The notes under the pieces are model-generated. The model was not told the DNA's origin. It made no database searches and saw only the letters and a program-made list of their open reading frames with translations. A stretch of DNA of 64,000 bases from Myxacorys californica WJT36-NPBG1 (GTDB taxonomy: Bacteria > Cyanobacteriota > Cyanobacteriia > Leptolyngbyales > Leptolyngbyaceae): the NCBI GenBank assembly GCA_019359315.1, contig JAHHHO010000007.1:62001-126000 (forward strand). The letters are read 5' to 3'. Within the stretch, counting starts at the first letter, position 1; every line of letters starts with the position of its first letter. This document shows positions 35,991 through 45,464 of this stretch, piece after piece. The position numbers were made by a program, and so were the translations under genes.

Positions 35991-36902
35991 TTAGCGAATA
36001 TTGCTGTCTTCTATTTCAGCTTCGCTAGGCGGCAATGTTCCTAAATTGCGATCGCTAGACAGATCCTGGCTAGGGCTAGAGAATTTTTGATTAGAGCTAG
36101 GAAGTTCTGCGAGGGGACGGTCGTCCTTCGTTTCTGAATGATCGTCTTTCAGCATTTCACTTGCCTGCTTGAGCAAGTCCCGCAGCAATTGACGAACTTT
36201 CCGCTCCCGCCGTGCCAATGCCGTTCCGGCCTCGCCTAATCTGGCATCAAACTCTTCTGCTTTTTGATCGGCTTTGGCTTTTGCAACTTCTGCCTGCGGA
36301 CGAGCTTGGTCATACCAGCGTTTCGCGTCTTCTAGATGTCCTTGAGCACGATCGTAGTAAACTTCGCTGCGAGCCGCCAGATTAGCACGAAGGATTGACA
36401 TCTGTGCTTGCAACTGCGCGTATCGCTGTTTCAGCAGAGATGCTTCTTCGCTGTTGCGGATAGACTCGATCGCGTGGTCAATCTGTTCCCGCATCTCTGC
36501 CGACAAATCCTTACCCGCCTCTTTCAGCCCTGCCAGTCCTTCTTCTACGTCCTTCTCCAGTTCTCCTTCTTGCTGATCAAGCTGAGCTTGCAAGCGGTTG
36601 ACTTCCGATTCTGTCTCTGAAATCCGCTTGTGACGGGCATGGCTAATGCCCTCGATCACCCCTTCAACCGAGGCAGATACTTCTTCTTTGACATGTGAAC
36701 TATTTTCTTGAATACTCTCAATTGCCGATGAGAACGCATCTTTGACAATCGATCGCACCTCGCCCGATCCGCCCTTCACTTCCGACATCACCTGAGAGAT
36801 TGCCCCTTGAATGATGTCACGAATGCGATCGCGGCGAAGCTGTCCGACTTCTTTAACCTGCTTCAAATCGGATGAAATTTTTTCTTTGACCGAATTAGCC
36901 AT
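35991..36902 (-). CDS. Hypothetical long coiled-coil / LEA-like protein
   Basis: This 303-residue soluble protein is almost entirely helical and charged (K, E, D, R, Q and A rich; no cysteine). It runs from amphipathic helices (VKEKISSDLKQVKEVGQL, AISQVMSEVKGGSGEV) through a heptad coiled coil (VNRLQAQLDQQEGELEKDVEEG) to a disordered S/P-rich tail. The composition recalls LEA or apolipoprotein-like stress proteins, and similar cyanobacterial proteins are often misannotated as kinases. No enzymatic motif is visible. It has its own promoter region upstream. Confidence 0.7.
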   Translation of the reverse strand: MANSVKEKISSDLKQVKEVGQLRRDRIRDIIQGAISQVMSEVKGGSGEVRSIVKDAFSSAIESIQENSSHVKEEVSASVEGVIEGISHARHKRISETESEVNRLQAQLDQQEGELEKDVEEGLAGLKEAGKDLSAEMREQIDHAIESIRNSEEASLLKQRYAQLQAQMSILRANLAARSEVYYDRAQGHLEDAKRWYDQARPQAEVAKAKADQKAEEFDARLGEAGTALARRERKVRQLLRDLLKQASEMLKDDHSETKDDRPLAELPSSNQKFSSPSQDLSSDRNLGTLPPSEAEIEDSNIR

Positions 36903-37064
36903 AATTGACCTCTACCTTAGATTCTTTTTAACTTAATTAGGGATTGTCATCAAAAGAGCAATTGATACGGCTTCTCAAGATTGAAATAGAAATTTCAATT
37001 CGTTACCATCTCTATGCTTACAAAAATTATTTCTGAATAACCTCTTTCTTAAGATAGGAAGCTC

Positions 37065-37105
37065 AAAAAAAGATGGTTCCTGACTTTAGTTAAGTCAGGA
37101 ACCAT
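37065..37105 (-). terminator. Strong intrinsic terminator of the small beta-barrel gene
   Basis: A perfect 14-bp stem (ATGGTTCCTGACTT with AAGTCAGGAACCAT, 5-base loop) is followed on the minus strand by seven T residues. It lies about 80 bases past the stop of the 37184-37714 gene. A short T run on the other side may make it work in both directions. Confidence 0.9.
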
Positions 37106-37183
37106 TTTCAACTTAATCGCTGTTTAACTCAAATCACCAACGTAGAGATCAGTATGAATTGCTAATTAGAAGCGGATATTGCA

Positions 37184-37714
37184 TTAGAAGCGAATACCAG
37201 CACCTGCCTGCAAACCAACTGCACCTGCTTTGCTACCTTGGTAGGCATTAATGCCGTACTTCGCATCGCCAAAAAGCACTACGCCTTTAGTGACTTCAGA
37301 TTCTACACCTAGTTGCAGTACGGCTGCATCCTTGTTTCCAAGCGGAGATGCTTGACCATCTTTCTGCACAAATGAGTAACCTGCTCCTGCATAGACGTTC
37401 GTGTTTTTGTTAACAGGAAGATCATAAGACAGAGTAGGAATCACTGCACTATTATTGCCGTTGAAACTTACTGCACCACGAACAGAAACGGGAGCGGTAG
37501 GAACAGCAAAACGGCCTTGGATGGTACCACCGATATTTGCAGCATCATTGTCTCTGCCGCCATTGGTCACACCAGCCGAAACACCAGCACCCACGTAGCT
37601 GCCGTCGAAGCGAACGGGTTGCGCAGAAGCAGAACCTGCACCCATAACAAGAGGAGCGACAACGAGTGCAGAAACAGCAGAAAGAGTTGCGAAAGACTTA
37701 AGAGAGAGTTTCAT
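37184..37714 (-). CDS. Small secreted beta-barrel outer-membrane protein
   Basis: This 176-residue protein has a clear signal peptide (MKLSLKSFATLSAVSALVV with cleavage after SASA, near residue 32). The mature part is glycine-rich alternating strands (GSYVGAGVSAGVTNGG, VRGAVSFNG, NVYAGAGYSFVQ, VVLFGDAKYGINAY) and ends in GAGIRF, with the terminal phenylalanine used by the BAM machinery. It looks like an 8-stranded opacity/OmpW-like barrel. AGGGA lies 8 bases before the ATG. A long upstream region suggests its own regulation. Function is unknown. Confidence 0.8.
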   Translation of the reverse strand: MKLSLKSFATLSAVSALVVAPLVMGAGSASAQPVRFDGSYVGAGVSAGVTNGGRDNDAANIGGTIQGRFAVPTAPVSVRGAVSFNGNNSAVIPTLSYDLPVNKNTNVYAGAGYSFVQKDGQASPLGNKDAAVLQLGVESEVTKGVVLFGDAKYGINAYQGSKAGAVGLQAGAGIRF

Positions 37715-38366
37715 TGTTGTGTCCCTAGGAGATTAAGATTGATTGTTGTTCTCTTACTTATTAGTCGTAAGATGGGTTGGAAAAGTTCCAGAGTTTCTCA
37801 ACAAATGTTCTAGTTAATCAAGGGATTTTTGGATGAACCGAAAGAGTCTCTACTTGATATTAGAAGCCGTTGAACTAACTGGAGAGTTCTAGAGTTATCA
37901 CCGAAAAACATTTGTGACTTCTCATAACTTAGGTATATCTAATTTGCAGTTGAGTTTCTTTCGATAATGGTCTCTTCCATAAGTGTCACAGTTTATTTGT
38001 GCCAGATATTTGCTGTCTTAAATAAAACAAATAAAATCTAGGAGTTGCTGTTAGCTTAGTTCGCTAAAACAGTACTTCTAGATTTTATTTTTGATAATAA
38101 ATTTGAGTGATTTTTAAGCTGACATTGGTCTATGGATAGAGGCCTATTGTTAGGAATACACGTTAATTGCTGCTAATTCCGAAACCTATTAAAACAATTT
38201 ATTCGCCTTTTCCGCCTAAGCTTGTTCAGAAGAACGTATTATTTCTACAGAAGGATGAACTGGCTGCCTGCACGCCTGATTAGCTAGCTGATCTCTCATA
38301 TGGACTTGTCGGCCATATCATGCTGAGTAGCTCTAATGATGCCAAATGACAAAGATTTGTTCCTGA
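37715..38366. other. Long AT-rich intergenic region, 652 bp
   Basis: This region lies between the barrel gene and the REC-GGDEF gene (both minus). It contains the long hairpin at 38033-38087 and presumably the barrel gene promoter. No ORF with coding character or RNA gene is recognised; the composition is more AT-rich than the neighbours. Confidence 0.5.
38033..38087. terminator. Long imperfect hairpin with T tracts on both sides
   Basis: AAAATCTAGGAGTTGCTGTTAGC pairs with GCTAAAACAGTACTTCTAGATTTT with one mismatch and small bulges, around a 7-base loop. T-rich sequence follows on both strands (TATTTTT on plus, TATTTGTTTTATTT on minus). It is about 280 bases past the REC-GGDEF stop, so it probably ends that transcript and insulates the barrel gene. 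Confidence 0.65.
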
Positions 38367-39317
38367 CTAACTGACGCAGGCGGAGTAACGATCGCGCCCT
38401 TCATGCTTCGCCTGATACAACGCCTTGTCTGCAGCGGTAATCAATAGTCCTGGCGATGTGATTGGACTGGGAATGGTAGTAGCAATGCCTAAGCTCACTG
38501 TGACGATCGCATTGGCTGTCGAGCTAGAGTGAGCGATGGCAAGCTCTCTTACACCGATCTGAATGGCTTGTGCAACTTGAATTGCCCCTTCTTGGTCAGT
38601 GCTGGGCAGAATTACCGCAAATTCTTCTCCCCCATAACGAGCAGGTAAATCGAGCGATCGCTTCGCCGCATTCTGAATCACATTGGCTACCTGTCGTAAA
38701 CAGTTATCGCCTGCTTGGTGCCCGTAGGTGTCATTAAACCGCTTGAAGCAGTCGATGTCACACATAATCAGCGAGAGCGAGGTCTGATCGCGCAGCATCC
38801 GTTTCCATTCTTGCTGCAAATACTCATCAAACCGCCGCCGATTTGCTACTTGTGTTAAGCCATCAAACGACGCGAGGCGTTGCAATTCATGATTCGCCTG
38901 CTCTAGCTGCTGATAGAGCCTGACTTGCTGAATCAAGCGCCGAACCCGTTGGCGTAGCACTGCCCAATGAATTGGTTTTGTGATGTAATCTACAGCCCCG
39001 GCTGCAAACGCTTGATCGACAGACTCTTGATCTTCTAAGCCGGTGATCATCAGAACCGGGGTCCGTCCTCCACCGTTCATCCGCTGAATCTGCACACAGC
39101 AGGTAAATCCATCTTTTCCAGGCATGATGGCATCGAGCAATACGATATCTGGACGCATTCGGGCGTAGATTGCTAGACAAGCCTCACCATCATTCGCTTC
39201 GACCACTTGGTAGCCTTCTTGCTCCATTGCTTGCCGCAACCCAATCCGGGTAATCTTGTCATCATCAGCGACCAGAATCAGAGGAGGATTGTGATTTGAG
39301 GGAATTATCTCTGGCAT
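38367..39317 (-). CDS. Response regulator with diguanylate cyclase domain (REC-GGDEF)
   Basis: This 316-residue protein has an N-terminal receiver (about 13-130, phosphorylation site D62 in [13 protein letters not shown]114 in ITKPI), a short coiled-coil linker, and a GGDEF domain (about 150-312) with an intact active-site loop GGEEF at 229-233. RSLD at 220-223 is the product-inhibition I-site at the right spacing. It should make cyclic di-GMP when phosphorylated. The upstream hybrid kinase overlaps its start by 13 bases, so the two are translationally coupled and the kinase is the likely activator. Confidence 0.93.
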   Translation of the reverse strand: MPEIIPSNHNPPLILVADDDKITRIGLRQAMEQEGYQVVEANDGEACLAIYARMRPDIVLLDAIMPGKDGFTCCVQIQRMNGGGRTPVLMITGLEDQESVDQAFAAGAVDYITKPIHWAVLRQRVRRLIQQVRLYQQLEQANHELQRLASFDGLTQVANRRRFDEYLQQEWKRMLRDQTSLSLIMCDIDCFKRFNDTYGHQAGDNCLRQVANVIQNAAKRSLDLPARYGGEEFAVILPSTDQEGAIQVAQAIQIGVRELAIAHSSSTANAIVTVSLGIATTIPSPITSPGLLITAADKALYQAKHEGRDRYSACVS

Positions 39318-42300
39318 TGCTGAAGTTCCGTGTGTAGCGAGGCTTGAACGCGATCGTATTCAGCCTCCAGTTGGCAGATGCGGGGGACTACTGGATCTAG
39401 GTTTCCCATGCGGGCGCAGGTTTCTAACTCTTGGCACAAGTCTGCCAACCCCGTTGCTCCGACAGCAGCGCTGGTGGACTTGAGAGTATGAGCCGCTTGT
39501 TGCAACAAAAGGGCATCTCTTTGAGCGATCGCGCATTGAATTGTTTGCACGAGCTGGGGCGCATCGTGGAGATAGTTAGAAATAGTGTCGAGCAACGCTT
39601 CTGTGCCCTGATCGGCTGCCAAAACAGATCTCCCTGCTAAAGTCCGCCCATTGAGGGTGGCTTCAGCAGGCGTGAGGCTCGGAAAGCGGGGCTGACATTT
39701 ACTTAACGCACGCATCAGTGCCTCCAGACGGATTGGCTTGCTGAGATAATCGTCCATCCCGGCCTCAAGGCAGAGTTGGCGATCGCCTCGCATAGCGTTG
39801 GCAGTCATTGCAATTATTCGTGGACGTTGCTCAATCGCCCATTCTGCACAAATGGTCTGAGTTGCCTCCAGCCCATCCATCTCTGGCATCTGAACATCCA
39901 TAAGGACAGCGTCATAAGGCTGACGCCGCAGCGCATCTAATACTTCAAACCCGTTACAGGCAACATCCGCACGATACCCTAATCGTTGCAGGAGGTGCAG
40001 CGCGACTTTCTGATTGACAACATTATCTTCTGCCAATAAAACACGTAGCGATCGCGGCTCAATAGATCCGTTTGCTGAAGCAGATTGATTGGTGAGACTG
40101 GTCTTGACGTTAGACGAATCAATCGGCGATTTGGTCTTTGTTGGAGTGAAGTTTTGATCAGCAATTCGGGTAAGACCCGATTCCGCAGCGACAGCACAGA
40201 TTGTGAAGTAGAACGTTGAACCCTTAGCGTGAGTTGATCTGACTGGTTTGAAGCCCTGAGGTGGGTCGCCGCCCAGTCTACCTTCACTTTCGACCCACAT
40301 TTGTCCGCCCATGATCTCGCTCAAGCGTTTGCTGATCGCGAGTCCAAGTCCTGTTCCTCCATACTGCCGGCTGGTCGAGGAATCTCCTTGGCTAAATGAT
40401 TTGAACAAGCGCTCCATGCGGCACAGGGGAATGCCAATGCCTGTGTCGTGTACGGCAAATAGCAGATGGAAGCCCGACGTAGGGTTGAGCTTAGAGGTGA
40501 GGTTAGAACAGTATTCAGAGAACGGCGGACAAGGTATAGGTATCTCGTTTTCAGTCTTGATGCTAACCGTCAACTCGATCTGCCCCTGCTCCGTAAACTT
40601 GACCGCATTACTGAGTAAATTCACTAGAATCTGCCTCAGCCGAGTTCCATCGCCCACGATCGCAGCTGGGATGTGCGGAGAGATGTTATAGGAAATATGG
40701 ATGCCTTTTTCTGCTGCGTTGACCGTTATCAACTCAATAGACTCATGGAGGCAGGTTTGCACATCAAACGGCTGTTGCTCAACGTCTAGCTTGCCTGATT
40801 CAATTTTTGAGAAGTCTAGAATGTCATTGATGAGGGTCAGTAGAGTATCTCCGCTACTGCGAATAGTTTCTAGAAAGTCCCTCTGTTGAGGAGTAGAAGC
40901 CATCGCAAGCAGCGATTCTGTTAAACCAATTACAGCGTTCATGGGAGTGCGGATTTCATGGCTCATGGTGGCTAGAAATTCGCTTTTCGCTCGATTTGCG
41001 GCTTCTGCAGCATGTTTTGCCTGTTCTAGAGCAACATTTTGGTTGGTGAGCGTTTCGCGTTGCAAGGTTTCTTGCTTTAGGAGCCGAGCTTGAGCGAGAG
41101 CAATTCCGACTTGATCGGCAACAGCTTCTAGCAGTTCAATTTCATCTTGGCTCCAGTGGCGATCGCGATCGCACTGATGCAGACAAATGACCCCGTTTGG
41201 TTCTCCTTGGTACGACGTTCGCACCACCAGCATTGATCGGAGCGAAACCTGCTGGCAGATCGAGTGATGAGATCGCAGGAGGGGGTCAGTGTAGACATTG
41301 GGAGATGCGATCGCGCTATCTGTTCTGAGCACGGTTTCCATATGCCGATTGCCGCTGATCGGAATTTTCAATCCGGTTAAGGCGCTCCAACCCGGCTCTA
41401 AATACTCCGCGACGATCGGAATTTGAGGAAACTCAGCTTCGTTCTGCAAAGACTCAAATTCTGACAGAATCGGATCTGCAATCGATACGTAGGCATGAAT
41501 CAGGCAGCGATTGACGTTAAAGGCACGCCCAACTTGAGTCGCTGCTGTCTGAAAAATTTGTTGCGTATCTAAACTTTGCCGGATCTCTTGAGTGAGTTGT
41601 TTGAGCAGCAGCGCCCGTTGATATTGTCGTTTCAGCGCTTCTTCTGTGTGCTTGCGATCGCTAATATCGGTTTGAATACCAACGTAATGCGTGATCCGTC
41701 CTTCTGCATCGAGCACCGGAGAAATGGACAGCTCATTCCAAAAGAGAGAGCCGTCTTTGCGATAGTTCCGCAGCGTGACCGTGCAGTCTTCTCCGTCTTG
41801 AAAAGCTCGGCGCAACTGCTCTAATGCAGGTTGCTCGGTCTCTCCTCCTTGCAGAAGGCGGCTATTTTTACCCAACACCTCATCTGCCGAATAGCCTGTC
41901 ATCCGCTCAAATCCAGGATTGACATACACTATCGGGTTGTCAGCACGAGTGGAGTCAGTGATGATAATGCCGTTGCTGCTTGCCCGCATGGCCCGTTCCA
42001 AAATTCGGAGGCGAATTTCGGCTTGCTTTGTTTCGGTCACATCGCGACAGACGTTAATAAATCCTTTTTCAGTTAACGTGAGCGACATTTCCTCAAAGAA
42101 TGTGCTGCTGTCTCGGCGTTTGGCAACCGCTGCGCCACGCCACTGTCCATTTTGCTTTAGCAGTGGAATAATTTCACGCTCAATGCGGCTAATTTCTTCG
42201 GGATAGTAGAGTTCTCGCCAACTTTTGCCGACTAACTCTCCTGGACGGTAGCCAAACATGCGTAAGTGAGCGTCGTTGAGGTAGAGAAACTGCCCATGTT

Positions 42301-42523
42301 CATCTAAAATTGCAATTCCATCAAGCGCCGCTTCCACGACGATCGACTGTCGCCATAGAGCTTCCTGCATCTGTTGATCTGACAGAGATTCAGGGACCTC
42401 GATTAACAGCTTGCCCACGGCTGATTTCTGCTTAAGGCGATGCAGAAAGACGGTTAAAGCAATACTGCCTGCGATCGCAACTGCATTCGTACCTAAAGGA
42501 ATCCACTCTACGCTCACTGACAT
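39305..42523 (-). CDS. Hybrid histidine kinase: PAS, LOV-like PAS, GAF, HK, REC, HPt
   Basis: This 1072-residue kinase starts with one hydrophobic segment (about 11-27), a PAS domain (about 55-165), and a second PAS (about 175-290) closely resembling a LOV domain ([34 protein letters not shown]) but with S221 at the position of the photoactive cysteine. A GAF domain (about 305-475), HisKA with H522 ([15 protein letters not shown]), an HATPase (GIGIPL, GLGLAI), a receiver ([11 protein letters not shown]) and a C-terminal HPt domain ([14 protein letters not shown]) follow. The HPt can pass phosphate to the receiver of the overlapping REC-GGDEF gene, linking the signal to cyclic di-GMP. Confidence 0.93.
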   Translation of the reverse strand: MSVSVEWIPLGTNAVAIAGSIALTVFLHRLKQKSAVGKLLIEVPESLSDQQMQEALWRQSIVVEAALDGIAILDEHGQFLYLNDAHLRMFGYRPGELVGKSWRELYYPEEISRIEREIIPLLKQNGQWRGAAVAKRRDSSTFFEEMSLTLTEKGFINVCRDVTETKQAEIRLRILERAMRASSNGIIITDSTRADNPIVYVNPGFERMTGYSADEVLGKNSRLLQGGETEQPALEQLRRAFQDGEDCTVTLRNYRKDGSLFWNELSISPVLDAEGRITHYVGIQTDISDRKHTEEALKRQYQRALLLKQLTQEIRQSLDTQQIFQTAATQVGRAFNVNRCLIHAYVSIADPILSEFESLQNEAEFPQIPIVAEYLEPGWSALTGLKIPISGNRHMETVLRTDSAIASPNVYTDPLLRSHHSICQQVSLRSMLVVRTSYQGEPNGVICLHQCDRDRHWSQDEIELLEAVADQVGIALAQARLLKQETLQRETLTNQNVALEQAKHAAEAANRAKSEFLATMSHEIRTPMNAVIGLTESLLAMASTPQQRDFLETIRSSGDTLLTLINDILDFSKIESGKLDVEQQPFDVQTCLHESIELITVNAAEKGIHISYNISPHIPAAIVGDGTRLRQILVNLLSNAVKFTEQGQIELTVSIKTENEIPIPCPPFSEYCSNLTSKLNPTSGFHLLFAVHDTGIGIPLCRMERLFKSFSQGDSSTSRQYGGTGLGLAISKRLSEIMGGQMWVESEGRLGGDPPQGFKPVRSTHAKGSTFYFTICAVAAESGLTRIADQNFTPTKTKSPIDSSNVKTSLTNQSASANGSIEPRSLRVLLAEDNVVNQKVALHLLQRLGYRADVACNGFEVLDALRRQPYDAVLMDVQMPEMDGLEATQTICAEWAIEQRPRIIAMTANAMRGDRQLCLEAGMDDYLSKPIRLEALMRALSKCQPRFPSLTPAEATLNGRTLAGRSVLAADQGTEALLDTISNYLHDAPQLVQTIQCAIAQRDALLLQQAAHTLKSTSAAVGATGLADLCQELETCARMGNLDPVVPRICQLEAEYDRVQASLHTELQQCQR

Positions 42524-42701
42524 TCGCTATCCTATCGTTGACCAAACCTGCGGTTGCCTTGCAGTTCCCTCTGGGAGTAATGTCCAAATCCTAGTCATCT
42601 CCGAAATGCTATCCCAGTTGATGCATTTTAGATCTCACTTAAAATAGCAGCTCCTACTGTTTATATATTCCATCGCATCAGCACAATGGTCAGGACTCTA
42701 T

Positions 42702-43661
42702 CTAATCTTTAGATTCAATTACTAAATCTGGCAGTCCTTCCAGCTTTTCGGTTGCGGCAGCTTCTTCGTTGGGCGGCGGTAAGAAGACCGTTAAGCCTGC
42801 GGGAATGCAGTAGATATCGAGGGGAGTTGTGCCGCTCATCTCGCCATCGAGAACAACTTTCTGGGGTGGATTGGTCGTGATTTTGAACCGGCGCGATCGC
42901 AGGTAGCCAATATCGTCGCGATCGGCGGGATTGCCACTCAGCGCTGATTGAAATAAATGATACGTTGCGGTGATGGCACTGGCGCGATTGGCGGGAGCAA
43001 CGATCGTTAAATCTAATAGTCCATCATCTACCACGAGCCCGGATGGGCCTTGGGCTAACACAGACGTGGGGGGAGCCGCGTTTGCAACGGTGAGAGCAGA
43101 TGCTGTGAAAGAGATAATCTTGTCATCGGTTTCGACTTCGGTTTCAAAGTGTTCTAAGTCGCGCAACTGTCGTAAGCCTGCTAGAACGTATGCCAAAATC
43201 CCAAATCGATTTTTCGCCTCCCGATTTGCTTTTGCAACGGTTTCTGCTTCAAACCCAATTCCGGCAAGCAATACCATCGGGTGTCCATTACAGGACGCAA
43301 TATCGATTTTTTGGGTGTAGTTCTTTAAGATGGTTTGACAGGCTCCCTCAATCGTGGTGGGAATTTCTAGGGCATTAGCAAATGCGTTTGCTGTACCCCG
43401 TGCGATCACGCCTAACGGAACCTCCGTCTGCATAAGCGCTTTTGCCGCCGCCGACACAGTACCATCGCCTCCAGACACAATGACCGCATCAACCCCGTGT
43501 TCGACCGCTTCTTGAGCTAGGACATCGGCTCCTACGTCTTCAGAGGTCAAACAAACGTCTAAATTGAGATCAGCCAGCAAACTCTTAATCAAGGCTAATT
43601 CTTGTTCGGAATCGCCCTGACCCGCCACAGGATTGAAAATCAGACGGACAGAACGCGACAT
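42702..43661 (-). CDS. YegS/BmrU-type diacylglycerol kinase family lipid kinase
   Basis: From the ATG at 43661 (AAGGAAT nine bases upstream; a TTG at 43691 is an alternative) this is 319 residues. The N-terminal nucleotide-binding domain has SVRLIFNPVAGQGDSEQ and VIVSGGDGTVSAAAKAL, the GGDGT motif of the family, and RGTANAFANALEIP. The C-terminal beta sandwich carries VVDDGLLDLTIVAP and ends with LDGEMSG. The lipid substrate is not predictable. It is cytoplasmic or membrane-peripheral and stands alone downstream of the signalling genes. Confidence 0.9.
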   Translation of the reverse strand: MSRSVRLIFNPVAGQGDSEQELALIKSLLADLNLDVCLTSEDVGADVLAQEAVEHGVDAVIVSGGDGTVSAAAKALMQTEVPLGVIARGTANAFANALEIPTTIEGACQTILKNYTQKIDIASCNGHPMVLLAGIGFEAETVAKANREAKNRFGILAYVLAGLRQLRDLEHFETEVETDDKIISFTASALTVANAAPPTSVLAQGPSGLVVDDGLLDLTIVAPANRASAITATYHLFQSALSGNPADRDDIGYLRSRRFKITTNPPQKVVLDGEMSGTTPLDIYCIPAGLTVFLPPPNEEAAATEKLEGLPDLVIESKD

Positions 43662-43804
43662 AGGGGCACGATTCCTTAAAATGGGTATCAAAGAAATGAT
43701 ATGCCTTAGATAACATATCTGAAGCAGCTTCTAGTTCTCACCTACGGGAGATTTGAGTGGAAGAGAAAGCGTCACAATAGAACGTATTGAAATGAGATTA
43801 AACG

Positions 43805-44062
43805 ATGCCAGATTCGTTAATGTATCAAGAAGACCACTTTGTGGTGCTAGAAACCAATCAGCCAGAGCAGATTTTGACTGCCGAGGAACTGACGCAGAAG
43901 CTGCGATCGCTCCTTGCCGCTCAACAAGATGCGTTGCCCAAAGATTTGCAGCAGTTCGCCTCTGTTGAGCAGCAAGTCGCTTACTTAATTAATACAACCT
44001 GTGAATTTGATTTGGCTCCAGGACAGTACTTGCAATGGTACGCTGTCCGTCTAGAGAAGTGA
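43805..44062 (+). CDS. crr7: CRR7 family protein (chlororespiratory reduction 7)
   Basis: This 85-residue protein begins MPDSLMYQEDHFVVLETNQPEQ and ends GQYLQWYAVRLEK, both hallmarks of the CRR7 family. In Arabidopsis CRR7 is needed for accumulation of the chloroplast NDH complex; the cyanobacterial proteins share the fold, but their role in NDH-1 is less clear. It is soluble and has no signal peptide. It stands alone, convergent with the DUF2854 gene 52 bases away. The assignment is from memory of the family's conserved ends. Confidence 0.85.
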   Translation: MPDSLMYQEDHFVVLETNQPEQILTAEELTQKLRSLLAAQQDALPKDLQQFASVEQQVAYLINTTCEFDLAPGQYLQWYAVRLEK

Positions 44063-44113
44063 GACAATTTTTTAGATTATTCTGGCAAGCTAGCGATCTC
44101 TATTGATCCCAAG

Positions 44114-44707
44114 CTATTGCTCTAAAGTCGCCACAGCCGGATCGGGAGTTGCCACAGGCGAATCGGGAGTTGCAATGATGGACACTTCCACCTCGTCTTC
44201 CTCAGGCTGTGCCAACTTCACTTTCACCCCTGGGCCAAAAAAGTTGGTCATCTTCTCCTGTCGTTGCGTCCACACTTCAAATGGCAAATAGGAGGAATCA
44301 AACAGGAGAACCAACGTATAAGCTCCATAGGTGCTTTCTTCGCGGACTGCCATCAGTTCAGGACGTTGTTTCTCGATTGGGCTGAGTCCTAAGTAGCTTA
44401 AGGCGCTATCGAAATGTGCTTTTTGCCCATACCGAAAGCGAGTTACATCATTAAGAATTTGGGTCTGAGTCTTAGTCGCTTGCGTTTCTCGCAGCGCTAG
44501 CACCTCTGGCGTCGTCTGCGTCATGAATGGAACAGGTTTTAACTCAGTAATCTTGAGCGCAATTCCACCTAAGAACAACGGAATGCCGTAGAAAAAGCCG
44601 ATCATGTTGAGCGCGGCATAATCGAGCAGATAAGCAGCGATCCCGATCACGGTGACGACACCACCGGCAGAAAGTAATAGCAGTCCGAACGGGAGTTTAC
44701 GGAACAT
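44114..44707 (-). CDS. DUF2854 family membrane protein
   Basis: From MFRKLPFGLL (ATG at 44707) this is 197 residues; the frame extends upstream but overlaps the divergent thioredoxin-like gene, so the shorter form is preferred. Two membrane helices lie near residues 7-30 and 33-51, followed by a soluble domain (about 60-170) with FRYGQKAHFDSALSYLGLSP. The C-terminus is a low-complexity V/A/T/P/D repeat (SPVATPDPAVAT). The family occurs in cyanobacteria and plastids; its function is unknown. Confidence 0.78.
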   Translation of the reverse strand: MFRKLPFGLLLLSAGGVVTVIGIAAYLLDYAALNMIGFFYGIPLFLGGIALKITELKPVPFMTQTTPEVLALRETQATKTQTQILNDVTRFRYGQKAHFDSALSYLGLSPIEKQRPELMAVREESTYGAYTLVLLFDSSYLPFEVWTQRQEKMTNFFGPGVKVKLAQPEEDEVEVSIIATPDSPVATPDPAVATLEQ

Positions 44708-44857
44708 AAGCGGTATTGGTAAGGCAAACGTAATTAGGCTTATTATCCCTGTTTCCGGACATTGTTGTGGCACGGAGCGGACAACCCTAAAAAATCTTGC
44801 TAAAACCGTTTTGAACGCTCTGTAATCCTCTACGCTGGTTAATGCAGACGTGTTGGC

Positions 44858-45178
44858 ATGACAGTTATGACTCGTGCAGTGATTAAATTTTCTTCGGAAG
44901 ATTGTGGCATTTGCCACAAAATGGCATTTTATGACCAGAAGGTTTCAGAGGAGCTGGGGCTACAGTTTATCGATGTGAAGATGCAAGATACGGCAACCTA
45001 TCGGAAATATCGAAAGGTTCTTCTAGCCCAATATCCGGATAAGGCAGAGATGGGATGGCCCACCTATATCGTATGCGACTCACCCGAAGGAGATTTCAGG
45101 ATTATTGGTGAGGTAAAAGGCGGACATCCGAAAGGAGAATTTCGGACGAAGATGCAGAACGTGTTGAATCAGGCGTAA
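44858..45178 (+). CDS. Thioredoxin-like protein
   Basis: This 106-residue protein has the active-site motif C16-G-I-C19 (SSEDCGICHKM) and the cis-proline loop GWPTYIV, so the thioredoxin fold and redox activity are likely. It lacks the usual WCGPC sequence and is therefore not a standard thioredoxin; it may act on a specific partner. It has no signal peptide. It diverges from the DUF2854 gene and ends at a strong shared terminator. Confidence 0.85.
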   Translation: MTVMTRAVIKFSSEDCGICHKMAFYDQKVSEELGLQFIDVKMQDTATYRKYRKVLLAQYPDKAEMGWPTYIVCDSPEGDFRIIGEVKGGHPKGEFRTKMQNVLNQA

Positions 45179-45191
45179 TTGGAGAAGGTTG

Positions 45192-45238
45192 AATCAAGAA
45201 CGCTCCAGAAGGTTGAACTTTCTGGAGCGTTCTTGATT
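45192..45238. terminator. Bidirectional terminator between convergent genes
   Basis: The arms AATCAAGAACGCTCCAGAAA and TTTCTGGAGCGTTCTTGATT form a stem of about 19-20 bp. It lies between the thioredoxin-like gene (+) and the small gene at 45249 (-), so it can end both. Confidence 0.85.
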
Positions 45239-45248
45239 TAGAGTGAGT

Positions 45249-45464
45249 TCAAAGAACTTTAAATGTTTTCACTTCTAAAACCGGGCCAATCATTGCGATC
45301 GTCATCACATCGTCTCGAATTTCACCATCAATTTCAACCTTGAGACCTTTTTTCTGAAGCTCACTCGGCGGCTTGTGGAGTTCATAAGATTTGCCATCCT
45401 CGGCGTCGAGTGCCCAAGTTCCGGTTCCAAAGCCTTTGTGTTGAATAACACCCGTTACAGTCAT
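45249..45464 (-). CDS. Hypothetical small beta-rich (OB-like) protein
   Basis: The 71-residue protein MTVTGVIQHKGFGTGTWALD... starts at an ATG that overlaps the stop of the upstream subtilase in an ATGA arrangement, so the two are translationally coupled. Short strands (TGVIQHKGFGTGTW, KVEIDGEIRDDVMT, GPVLEVKTFKVL) suggest an OB-like barrel. I recognise no named family. The longer frame upstream of this ATG reads through the subtilase in another frame and is rejected. A role in folding or inhibiting the protease is conceivable but unproven. Confidence 0.72.
   Translation of the reverse strand: MTVTGVIQHKGFGTGTWALDAEDGKSYELHKPPSELQKKGLKVEIDGEIRDDVMTIAMIGPVLEVKTFKVL

Noticed and set aside
44708-44917. 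N-terminal extension of the DUF2854 frame
   Set aside because: It overlaps the start of the divergent thioredoxin-like gene, and the family start MFRKLP lies at 44707.
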